From positions 1,426,001-1,490,000 of the forward strand of contig UGGN01000001.1 in assembly GCA_900450455.1 (NCBI GenBank): a stretch of DNA of 64,000 nt, written 5' to 3'. The translations under genes were made by a program, and so were the position numbers. Each line of letters opens with the position of its first letter. Position 1 is the first letter of the stretch. Positions 45,733 through 53,549 of this stretch are shown here, one piece after another. This DNA comes from [Eubacterium] infirmum. Lineage in GTDB: Bacteria; Bacillota; Clostridia; Peptostreptococcales; Anaerovoracaceae. The notes beneath the pieces are model-generated. The model was not told the DNA's origin. It did not search any database and saw only the letters and a program-made list of their open reading frames with translations.

Positions 45733-47025
45733 ATGTCCAGTGACCCCATTAGCCTAACTGTAGGAATAACAATAATTGCAGCATTACTACTGTTTCACGC
45801 CATGATAATATTATGTAATACTGCATATAGTAATGTCAGTCTTAATAGGGTTCTCATACCTAATTCGGCAAGCAAAGATAAGAAGGGAACTCTAGCAGAG
45901 AAAATACTTCAGAAACCTTTTAGATGCAGATATACGAATAGAATTGTCAACTATGCTTGCATAATTGCAGGTTCCGTTATCGTTTTGTTCATGCCTTGCA
46001 GAATATACATTGCTTTGCCTATATACATTGCAGTGCTACTAATATTTGGTGAGCTTTTCCCAAGAAAGCTTGCAATACAGCATAGCGACATAATCGTATA
46101 CAAGTTCTCAGGATTTCAAAATTTCATTTTGATATTGTTTTATCCATTAGTTATAATTTCAAAGTTCTTCGCTGATATTGTTCTAAAGATCTTCCGTCAA
46201 AACACGAAGATTGAGATGAACAGATTTTCCGAAGAGGATGTAATGTCCATGCTTGAAGCAGGACAAAAAAGTGGTGACATCAAAGAAGAAGGAAAGAAGA
46301 TGATTAACAGCATCTTCGAATTTGATGATGAGCTCGCATATGAAATTATGACTCCGAGAACAGATGTATTCCTTATAGATTTGAATGATTCTGCTGATGA
46401 GTACATCGATCAGCTTATGGAACTGAGGTACTCCAGAATTCCTGTGTGTGAGGGTGAATCGGATAATATCATAGGCATTCTTCACATCAAAGATTATCTT
46501 ATAAAAGCTAGGGAAGATGGATTTGAAAATGTTGATATCAAATCAATACTAAGAAAGCCATACCTGGTTCCTGAGACAAAAAACATAGATTCTCTATTTT
46601 TTGAACTACAGAAAGAGAGACAGCATATTGCCATTTTGATAGATGAATATGGCGGATTCAGTGGTATTGTTACGATGGAAGACATTATCGAAGAAGTAAT
46701 GGGTGAGATTGACGACGAATATGATGAGGAGGAATTTTCACTTAACAAGGTCGATGATTCAACATACATTATAAACGGTAAGGCCAATCTTGATGATCTT
46801 AATGAAGAACTCAATATCAAGCTAGAATCAGATAATAGCGAAACACTCGGCGGATTTTTAATCGACCTTCTTGGTGAAATCCCAACAGAAGATGAAACTA
46901 ACCGCGTAATCAAATTTAAGAACTTTGAATTTACAATACTGTCCGTTAAGGATAGAAGAATAGAGAACATCAAAATGAATATATTGCCTGAGCAAGAGGA
47001 AGATATAGAAGATGAAGAGCAATAA
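45733..47025 (+). CDS. CorC/HlyC (CNNM-like) membrane protein with CBS pair
   Basis: 430 residues. An N-terminal DUF21 membrane domain with 3-4 helices (~5-165, including VLLIFGELFPRKLA), a CBS pair (~195-325; EIMTPRTDVFLI, RYSRIPVCEGESDNIIGILH, and ILIDEYGGFSGIVTMEDI), and a C-terminal CorC_HlyC transporter-associated domain (~345-420). Family members take part in magnesium or cobalt efflux and resistance; older hemolysin labels are misleading. The acidic end (EEDIEDEEQ) overlaps the start of the GTPase-NYN gene by 14 bases. Confidence 0.9.
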   Translation: MSSDPISLTVGITIIAALLLFHAMIILCNTAYSNVSLNRVLIPNSASKDKKGTLAEKILQKPFRCRYTNRIVNYACIIAGSVIVLFMPCRIYIALPIYIAVLLIFGELFPRKLAIQHSDIIVYKFSGFQNFILILFYPLVIISKFFADIVLKIFRQNTKIEMNRFSEEDVMSMLEAGQKSGDIKEEGKKMINSIFEFDDELAYEIMTPRTDVFLIDLNDSADEYIDQLMELRYSRIPVCEGESDNIIGILHIKDYLIKAREDGFENVDIKSILRKPYLVPETKNIDSLFFELQKERQHIAILIDEYGGFSGIVTMEDIIEEVMGEIDDEYDEEEFSLNKVDDSTYIINGKANLDDLNEELNIKLESDNSETLGGFLIDLLGEIPTEDETNRVIKFKNFEFTILSVKDRRIENIKMNILPEQEEDIEDEEQ

Positions 47026-49534
47026 ACTCACTCTTGGAGTATTTGCTTCAGCTGATACAGGTAAAACAACCTTATCTGAGAGCATCCTATTTAACTCAGG
47101 CGTTATAAGACGCATCGGTCATGTAGATGAAGGTGACAGCTTTCTGGATAGTGACAGCATGGAAAAAGAGCGGGGAATAAGCATTTTTTCTAAGGAGGCA
47201 AGATTCAGTGTAGATGATATGGATGTCGTGCTGATTGATACTCCGGGTCATATTGATTTTGCTGCAGAAGCAGAAAGGACTCTAAATATACTTGATGCTG
47301 CTATTTTGATTATATCATCTGACGGCATAAACAAGCGCACAAGGCAGATTTGGAGTAAACTCGATAGATACAGCATACCAAGGCTTATCTTCGTTAATAA
47401 GTGCGATTTAGCATCTTTTGATAGGGAAAGGATTGAAGCACAGCTTCACAGAATATCATCAGCGACATTTGATGTAACTAATTTGCAAAAGATAGACGAT
47501 GATTTATGTGAAAAAATTGCCTTTAGCAGTGATCTTGCGCTTGATATCTTTGAGCAAAGTTCGGGTTTTAGTAAATCGGATATAAAGATGTTAATAAATA
47601 GAGTTGCACTCTTTCCTTGTGTGTACGGTTCTGCACTAAAGGGAGATGGTGTAAAAGAGCTGATTAAATCACTTTCATATTTTGATAAACAAAGGGAATA
47701 CGATGATGCCTTCAGCTGCTTTGTATATAAAATTACAAGAGATAAGAGCGGAAGCAGACTTTCGCATGTAAAAATAACAGGTGGAAGTATTTCTTTGAAG
47801 CAAAGCATTAACGATGAGAAAATCAACGATATAAGACTATATAACGGTGACAGATTTACATCAAAGAAAGATGTATCAGCAGGTGAGATTTGCGTACTTA
47901 CAGGTTTGGAAAAAACCATTTCCGGGCAGCTTATAGACAGAGATAAAATAGCTGTCTTACCCAAAAACGATGCCTCTGTGGTTAGCCGCAAGATTAAATT
48001 ACCAAGCGGAGCAGATTTTCACAGTGCAGCTATGGAGCTTAAAAAAATATATGAAGAACTGCCGGAAATACAACTGGAAATAGAAAGTAATAATGATATA
48101 AGGATTGCTGTAACAGGAGAGCTTCAGCTGCAGACACTATCTCGAATTATTGAGAGAAGGCTTGGCTATTGTGTTGAATTTGGCGAGGAATCTATAACAT
48201 ATCTGGAAACTATAGCAAAACAGGTAGAAGGGTATGGCCATTTTGAACCCCTAAAGCACTATGCCGAAGTTCATGTGAGGCTAGTCCCATTGCCACAGGG
48301 CACCGGAATAAAAATCAGTTCATCTTGCAGTGAGACTGAGTTTCCACCAGGCAAACAAAATAAAGTTCTAAATATTCTTCAGGAATATGACCATAGAGGG
48401 GTACTCACAGGCTCAAGATTGACAGATGTTGAAATCGTGCTTCTCCATGCGAAAGAACATGCGAGGCATACTGAAGGCGGAGATTTTTGGGAAGCTGCAA
48501 GACGTGCCGTAAGACAGGCACTTATGAAAGCAAGCTCGGTGCTTCTTGAACCCGTTTATAGCTTTGAAATATCCGTTTCTAGCGACGATTTCGGTAAGAT
48601 TAATTCAGAGCTAACTAAACTTGGTGCAGTAATTGATTCACATTCAATAGATGGAGATGTTATTGTACTTAAGGGTAGTGCTCCTGTCATAAGTCTAAAG
48701 CCGCATATAGAAGAAATATCAGCATTTAGCATCGACGGTTCCGGCTTTGATATAAGTAGCAACGGCTATCTTCCATGTAGAAATAGCGATGCGGTTATAA
48801 GCGCATCAAAATATAATCCTGATGAAGATACAGAGAATCCTTCCTCTTCAATATTTACTCAAAACGGAAGCGGCATGTCTGTGAGCTGGAGAGAATGTGA
48901 AGAATTCATGCACATAAAACCTTATGTTAAAAGGGTATCATCGAATTTTGATAGAAAATCAAATTATTCAAGGCAAAGTCTGGACGATATATTTAAACAA
49001 ACCTATGGTAAAAATAATGTTAGTCATGTCAAGTATAAGAAACTGATTACACCGGAACAAGATGAACACAAATATCAATCAAAACAATTTAAAAACAGTA
49101 AGAAGACAAAGCATGTACTTCTCGTAGATGCCTATAATCTCATTCATGCAAATACTTATCTAAAGGATCTCGCTAAGCTGGATTTAGGTGCGGCTAGAGA
49201 AAAAATGCTAGAGATTGTTGCTGAATATTCATCGATGAAGGGTTTTGAGGCGATATTGGTATTTGATGCGTATAAAAATAAAGATAGGCTTGCAAACAAA
49301 GAAGATGCTTTGGGTGTATCATTTGTTTTTACAGCAAGTAATGAGACAGCGGACAGCTATATAGAAAGATATGTTTTTGAACATATTAAAAGTGAAAATA
49401 TCACAGTTGTCACTTCTGACAGGCTTGAACAGATGACGATTTTTCAAATGGGGGCAAACAGACAATCGGCAAGCGATTTCTTCGATGAATTTGATTTATT
49501 GAAGACCAAGCTGATGCCTCACTTATTGCACTGA
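47012..49534 (+). CDS. TetM/EF-G-like ribosome-binding GTPase fused to a Rae1/YacP-type NYN nuclease
   Basis: 840 residues in one uninterrupted frame. Residues ~1-600 are a translational GTPase of the ribosomal-protection (TetM) subgroup: P-loop ADTGKTT (D15-T20), switch I ERGISI, G3 DTPGH (76-80, catalytic His kept), G4 NKCD (129-132), then domains II-V. The domain IV loop that in TetM carries the YSPVST tip reads KEHARHTEGGDF (481-492), so drug displacement is not supported. Residues ~600-700 are a polar linker. Residues ~701-840 form a NYN/PIN-like domain matching YacP/Rae1: LLVDAYNLI (D706), LVFDAYK (D752), ETADSY (E778, D781), TSDRLEQ (D803). Rae1 cuts mRNA in the ribosomal A site. I infer a GTPase-delivered ribosome-dependent mRNA endonuclease. 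The start overlaps the corC gene. Confidence 0.88.
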   Translation: MKSNKLTLGVFASADTGKTTLSESILFNSGVIRRIGHVDEGDSFLDSDSMEKERGISIFSKEARFSVDDMDVVLIDTPGHIDFAAEAERTLNILDAAILIISSDGINKRTRQIWSKLDRYSIPRLIFVNKCDLASFDRERIEAQLHRISSATFDVTNLQKIDDDLCEKIAFSSDLALDIFEQSSGFSKSDIKMLINRVALFPCVYGSALKGDGVKELIKSLSYFDKQREYDDAFSCFVYKITRDKSGSRLSHVKITGGSISLKQSINDEKINDIRLYNGDRFTSKKDVSAGEICVLTGLEKTISGQLIDRDKIAVLPKNDASVVSRKIKLPSGADFHSAAMELKKIYEELPEIQLEIESNNDIRIAVTGELQLQTLSRIIERRLGYCVEFGEESITYLETIAKQVEGYGHFEPLKHYAEVHVRLVPLPQGTGIKISSSCSETEFPPGKQNKVLNILQEYDHRGVLTGSRLTDVEIVLLHAKEHARHTEGGDFWEAARRAVRQALMKASSVLLEPVYSFEISVSSDDFGKINSELTKLGAVIDSHSIDGDVIVLKGSAPVISLKPHIEEISAFSIDGSGFDISSNGYLPCRNSDAVISASKYNPDEDTENPSSSIFTQNGSGMSVSWRECEEFMHIKPYVKRVSSNFDRKSNYSRQSLDDIFKQTYGKNNVSHVKYKKLITPEQDEHKYQSKQFKNSKKTKHVLLVDAYNLIHANTYLKDLAKLDLGAAREKMLEIVAEYSSMKGFEAILVFDAYKNKDRLANKEDALGVSFVFTASNETADSYIERYVFEHIKSENITVVTSDRLEQMTIFQMGANRQSASDFFDEFDLLKTKLMPHLLH

Positions 49535-49554
49535 ATGAGTAAAAATGATATAAT
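49526..49554 (+). promoter_or_regulatory. Promoter of the yqhY-nusB-xse-dxs operon
   Basis: TTGCAC (49526-49531, inside the end of the preceding gene), exactly 17 bases, perfect TATAAT (49549-49554). The start point would be about 20 bases before the yqhY start. Confidence 0.6.
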
Positions 49555-49580
49555 TTCAGTGTCTATGGAGGTATTCTATA

Positions 49581-49943
49581 GTGAGTAACAAAAGCAAACA
49601 TGGAGATGTTCATTTATCCAATGATTTCATAGCTATTTGCATAGCTTCCTGCGTTAGAACAATCGAAGGCGTAGTCGATTTTGATGACAGTCTTCCTCAG
49701 AATTTAAGTATAAATATGCTTAGGCGTGAGGCAAAGGCAAGCAGGGGAGTTAAGCTATACAGAAAGAATGATTGTTTAGGAATAGACCTATATATCATCG
49801 TTTCCTACGGTGTGCAAATACCACAGCTCGCATGGCATATACAGAGAACTGTAAAGACATATGTTAAGGAGATTATTGGAATAAATGCTGAAGAGATAAA
49901 TGTACATGTACAGGGTGTACGCATATTAGGAGAGAACTTATGA
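49581..49943 (+). CDS. yqhY: Asp23/Gls24 family protein YqhY
   Basis: 120 residues, soluble. SNDFIAICIASCVRTIEGVVDF, the central LGIDLYIIVSYGVQIPQLAW and the end INVHVQGVRI are the Asp23 (DUF322) pattern, closer to consensus than the copy at 680. The position directly before nusB is that of yqhY in B. subtilis, where it is linked to fatty-acid synthesis control. It starts with GTG, with GGAGG at 49567-49571 nine bases before. It overlaps nusB by 4 bases. Confidence 0.88.
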   Translation: MSNKSKHGDVHLSNDFIAICIASCVRTIEGVVDFDDSLPQNLSINMLRREAKASRGVKLYRKNDCLGIDLYIIVSYGVQIPQLAWHIQRTVKTYVKEIIGINAEEINVHVQGVRILGENL

Positions 49944-50341
49944 CGAGACAGAATGCGCGTGAGATGATGATGCAAATCCTTTATCAACTCGATGTAAACA
50001 ATGAATTTGATGTTGATAAACAGGAGAAGTATTTAGAAAATCTCGATATGGGGAAGCAAGAGGAGTATTGCAGAAATATACTCTCGCTTGTCTGCAACAA
50101 GAAGAAAGAAATTGATGAAAAGATCTCTTCTAACTGTCGCAACTGGACTGTAAACAGAATGCCAAAGACAGATATTGCTGTTTTGAGACTTGCTGTATGT
50201 GAAATCCTATTTTTAGATGATATGCCAAATTCAGTTTCAATCAATGAAGCTGTTGAACTTGCAAAGAAGTATGGTGAGGAAGCATCCTTTTCATATATAA
50301 ACGGAATTCTAGGTGCAATCTCTAGATCAGAGGATGACTAA
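49940..50341 (+). CDS. nusB: Transcription antitermination factor NusB
   Basis: 133 residues, all-helical. It binds boxA RNA with S10 to keep rRNA transcription processive. RQNAREMMMQILYQLDV at the start and PNSVSINEAVELAKKYGEE with FINGILG-like YINGILGAI at the end are the standard signature. It shares ATGA with the yqhY stop. Confidence 0.95.
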   Translation: MTRQNAREMMMQILYQLDVNNEFDVDKQEKYLENLDMGKQEEYCRNILSLVCNKKKEIDEKISSNCRNWTVNRMPKTDIAVLRLAVCEILFLDDMPNSVSINEAVELAKKYGEEASFSYINGILGAISRSEDD

Positions 50342-50346
50342 AATAG

Positions 50347-51306
50347 ATGAAGTATTCACTTGGAATAGATACAAGCAATTATAAGACTTCGGTAGCGCTG
50401 ACAGATATAAATGGTGGTATCGTTTATGATAAGAGAATTCTACTAAATGTGGATAAGGGAAAGCGCGGACTAAGACAACAGGAAGCGCTTTTTCAGCATA
50501 TCAACAATTTACCGATTTTATTTGATGATATGTTTAATAACTTTGATACAAAAGATATATCTTGCGTTTCGGTTTCTGATAAGCCAAGATCTGTATCAGG
50601 ATCATACATGCCGGCTTTCTTAGCCGGTGTATCACAGGCAAAAGTGCTTGCCTGCAGTCTAAAATGTCCATTATACAGATTTTCACATCAGGATGGACAT
50701 GTACGTGCAGCATCTAGATTTACAGAGCTATGCGAGGCAAAACGCTTTATAAGCTTACATTTCTCCGGAGGTACCACCGAGGTTCTTCTATATGATAATG
50801 GGAAACTTACTATAATAGGTGGAACAAAGGATATTTCATTCGGGCAACTGCTCGATCGTATAGGAACAAAGCTTGGTCTTGACTTCCCGTGTGGAGAAGA
50901 ACTTGATACTCTAGCTTATAGATATTTGACGAAAAATGTCAAAGCAAAAATACTTGTTTTTCCGAAGATAAAAACAAACTCCGGATATATTAATTTATCA
51001 GGCATTGAATCTGCTGTCTTTAGATTTATCGATGGTAAAATATTAGAAACAGACGAGAAGAATCAACTTATTTTAGGTATCTTTTCAAGTATAAGCACTG
51101 CAATATTAGATATGCTTGATGAGGTATATAAAAAATATGCCATAAATGATTTCTTGTTTGCAGGAGGAGTCTCTTCAAGCAAGACTTTGAGAAAAATGAT
51201 TGGTGAAGCAGGTACAAATTTTAATTTTGTCTTTTGTGAACCTGAGCTTTCATCGGACAATGCAATAGGTATTTCCTTGCTTGGAGGTGAGAAAATATGG
51301 CGATAA
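50347..51306 (+). CDS. TsaD/Kae1-like paralogue (ASKHA fold), function unknown
   Basis: 319 residues. The N-terminal GIDTSNYKTSVALTD, SHQDGHVRAA (His114 and His118, the H-x3-H metal pair of TsaD, with D for the usual E), HFSGGTTEVLL, FAGGVSSSKTLR and SSDNAIGI follow the TsaD fold. True TsaD makes the threonylcarbamoyl group of t6A in tRNA. Here several strict TsaD motifs differ (SGGTTE for SGGHTx), and the gene sits in a nusB-xseA operon rather than with tsaB/tsaE. It is therefore more likely a paralogue than the essential enzyme. Similar genes near xseA in Clostridia are labelled O-sialoglycoprotein endopeptidase, a name without support. It overlaps xseA by 10 bases. Confidence 0.75.
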   Translation: MKYSLGIDTSNYKTSVALTDINGGIVYDKRILLNVDKGKRGLRQQEALFQHINNLPILFDDMFNNFDTKDISCVSVSDKPRSVSGSYMPAFLAGVSQAKVLACSLKCPLYRFSHQDGHVRAASRFTELCEAKRFISLHFSGGTTEVLLYDNGKLTIIGGTKDISFGQLLDRIGTKLGLDFPCGEELDTLAYRYLTKNVKAKILVFPKIKTNSGYINLSGIESAVFRFIDGKILETDEKNQLILGIFSSISTAILDMLDEVYKKYAINDFLFAGGVSSSKTLRKMIGEAGTNFNFVFCEPELSSDNAIGISLLGGEKIWR

Positions 51307-52454
51307 AACCGGTTTCAGTTTCCATGCTGAACGAATATATAGGCAAGCTTATTTCTACAGATCCTCTTCTTTGCAATGTTGTGGTAAAGGGGGAGATAAC
51401 TTCAATTAAATATCATGGAACCGGACATGTTTACTTCAGTATTTCCGACAATAAGAGTAAAATAAATTGTTTTTTGGCTAAACAAAGAGCTATGAATCTT
51501 ACCGAAATGCTAAGCGATGGCGATGAAGTCATACTCACAGGTTCGGTTAGTGTCTATCAAAAAGGTGGATATTATTCACTAAATGTAACTGGTATAGAGA
51601 TAGAAGGCGAGGGAGCTCTAGCCGCCGAATTTGCAAAGATAAAAGCAAGACTGGAAAAGGAAGGTCTATTTGATTCTAAACACAAAAAAAGGCTTCCCGA
51701 ATTTCCTAAGCATATAGGAGTGGTAACATCTGAAACAGGTGCTGCAGTAAAGGACATCCTAGCTATAATTCAAGCTAGGACAAAGCTTACAAATGTTAGC
51801 ATATTCCCGGTTTCTGTACAGGGTGATAGAGCTTCTTCTGAGATAAGTCATATGATTGATTTCCTTTCCGATACCAGAAGTGAGGATATAGATCTTTTGA
51901 TTGTCGGAAGGGGCGGTGGATCTCCTGAGGATCTTATGGTCTTCAATAGCGAGGAACTTGCAAGAAGCATATATGCTTGCAATATACCTGTAATATCTGC
52001 AGTAGGTCACGAAATTGACTTTACAATAGCTGATTTTGTTGCCGATGTAAGGGCAGAAACTCCTACAGCCGCTGCTGAACTCGCAGTGCCGGATATGAAG
52101 CTTTTATATGAGAAAATTAATAAGCTGCACGAGGATATCTCACTCAATTTAAGCAACAGACTCATGTATGATGATATTCGGATTAAGAACATTTATGACA
52201 GCATTTCTCATATTTTGACTAATAAAATTCAAAGCTACGAAAATACACTGAACCGGCTCGCTCTTTTGCTAAGTGAAAATAATCCTAGAGCGATATTAGA
52301 GCGAGGATATAGCATACTTTCAGATGAAAAAGGCATGCCGATTGCCAACGTGAGCAAGCTTAAAATTGAAGCAAGCTACAAATTAAATCTTTCTGATGGA
52401 AGTGCAGATTGTAAGATTTATAACATATCGGAGGACGTAAATTATGGCAGATAA
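51297..52454 (+). CDS. xseA: Exodeoxyribonuclease VII large subunit
   Basis: 385 residues. N-terminal OB fold (VSMLNEYIGKLISTDPLL and GHVYFSISDNKSKINCF) then the catalytic domain with GVVTSETGAAVKDI, IVGRGGGSPEDLMVFN and VGHEIDFTIADFVAD, and a helical C-terminus. With XseB it degrades single-stranded DNA to oligonucleotides. Somewhat shorter than the usual 400-450 residues, mostly in the C-terminal coiled coil. Confidence 0.95.
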   Translation: MAIKPVSVSMLNEYIGKLISTDPLLCNVVVKGEITSIKYHGTGHVYFSISDNKSKINCFLAKQRAMNLTEMLSDGDEVILTGSVSVYQKGGYYSLNVTGIEIEGEGALAAEFAKIKARLEKEGLFDSKHKKRLPEFPKHIGVVTSETGAAVKDILAIIQARTKLTNVSIFPVSVQGDRASSEISHMIDFLSDTRSEDIDLLIVGRGGGSPEDLMVFNSEELARSIYACNIPVISAVGHEIDFTIADFVADVRAETPTAAAELAVPDMKLLYEKINKLHEDISLNLSNRLMYDDIRIKNIYDSISHILTNKIQSYENTLNRLALLLSENNPRAILERGYSILSDEKGMPIANVSKLKIEASYKLNLSDGSADCKIYNISEDVNYGR

Positions 52455-52641
52455 TAAGCAAGATATCAGTTTTGAGGAGGCTCTTGCAAAACTGAATGAC
52501 ATTGCAACAAAGCTTAAAGCTAAGGACATTTCACTTGAAGAAACAATAAAATACTTCGAAGAAGGAAACAAGTGTTATAAGCTTTGTAAGGATATTTTGG
52601 ATAGTGCAAAGCAGAAAATAGAAGTTTACCAAGGAGAGTAG
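52444..52641 (+). CDS. xseB: Exodeoxyribonuclease VII small subunit
   Basis: 65 residues. SFEEALAKLNDIATKL, then DISLEETIKYFEEGNKCYKLC is the family signature. It forms a helical hairpin that packs along the XseA coiled coil. It overlaps xseA by 11 bases and precedes ispA by 2. Confidence 0.93.
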   Translation: MADNKQDISFEEALAKLNDIATKLKAKDISLEETIKYFEEGNKCYKLCKDILDSAKQKIEVYQGE

Positions 52642-52643
52642 TA

Positions 52644-53537
52644 ATGAGAGAAGACTATAACGAATATAAGTCGCTGGTTAACGATTATCTGCTCGACTAT
52701 CTGCCTCGCGTTGATGCTATTAGCAATACTCTATATGAGTCCATGGTATATTCGCTTACTGCAGGTGGAAAACGATTAAGACCGGTTTTGCTACTGGCTG
52801 CATGTGAATTTGCGGGTGGAAACTCCGTAGAAGCTCTTCCTTTTGCGTGTGCTATGGAATATATACATACCTACTCTTTGATTCATGATGACCTTCCCGC
52901 TATGGATGACGATGATTTAAGAAGGGGGAGACCGACAAATCATAAGGTATTCGGCGACGGAATGGCAACACTTGCGGGTGATGGACTGTTAAATACAGCA
53001 TTTGAGGTTATGAACAAGAATCTCCTTATGTATTTTGACAAGCCGGATGAACTCAAAAAGCGTATAAATGCTATGTATTGCATTGCAAAGGCTGCCGGAG
53101 TAGGTGGAATGATTGCAGGGCAGGCATCAGATATAGAAAACGAAAATACGGATTGCACTAATGAACTTCTTGAATATATTCATATAAATAAGACCGGTGC
53201 TCTTATCACAGCCGCAGTCAGAGCAGGACTTTACCTAGGTAATGCAGATGACGAAATGGTAAAGAACATGACAAAATACGCAGAGTGCATGGGCCTGGCA
53301 TTTCAGATTGCCGATGATATCTTGGACGTAAAGGGTAATCCGGAAAAGCTTGGAAAAAATACCGGTGCGGATGCAGCTAAGTCTAAGACAACATATATTT
53401 CAGTAAACGGTCTTGAAAATTCAGTTAATCGTTTGGAGGAGCTTACAGACGAAGCTGTGGAAGCTATTGCACCGTACTACGATAATGCGGAGTTTTTCCG
53501 TAATCTTGTCAGAAAGCTTGCATCTAGAAACGATTGA
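52644..53537 (+). CDS. ispA: Farnesyl diphosphate synthase-type polyprenyl synthase
   Basis: 297 residues. It condenses IPP with DMAPP/GPP. First aspartate-rich motif HDDLPAMDDDDLRRGRPTNH with the two-residue insertion of bacterial FPP synthases, GGKRLRPVLL upstream, and the second DDILD in FQIADDILDVKGN. In the usual xseAB-ispA-dxs order; it supplies farnesyl units for undecaprenyl phosphate. Whether the product stops at C15 or C20 is not decided by sequence alone. Confidence 0.94.
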   Translation: MREDYNEYKSLVNDYLLDYLPRVDAISNTLYESMVYSLTAGGKRLRPVLLLAACEFAGGNSVEALPFACAMEYIHTYSLIHDDLPAMDDDDLRRGRPTNHKVFGDGMATLAGDGLLNTAFEVMNKNLLMYFDKPDELKKRINAMYCIAKAAGVGGMIAGQASDIENENTDCTNELLEYIHINKTGALITAAVRAGLYLGNADDEMVKNMTKYAECMGLAFQIADDILDVKGNPEKLGKNTGADAAKSKTTYISVNGLENSVNRLEELTDEAVEAIAPYYDNAEFFRNLVRKLASRND

Positions 53538-53549
53538 TAGAGGGATAAA

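Noticed and set aside
47012-49534. Calling the GTPase a tetracycline-resistance gene
   Set aside because: The overall family fits, but the domain IV tip needed for drug displacement is different and the gene sits in a housekeeping cluster without mobile elements.
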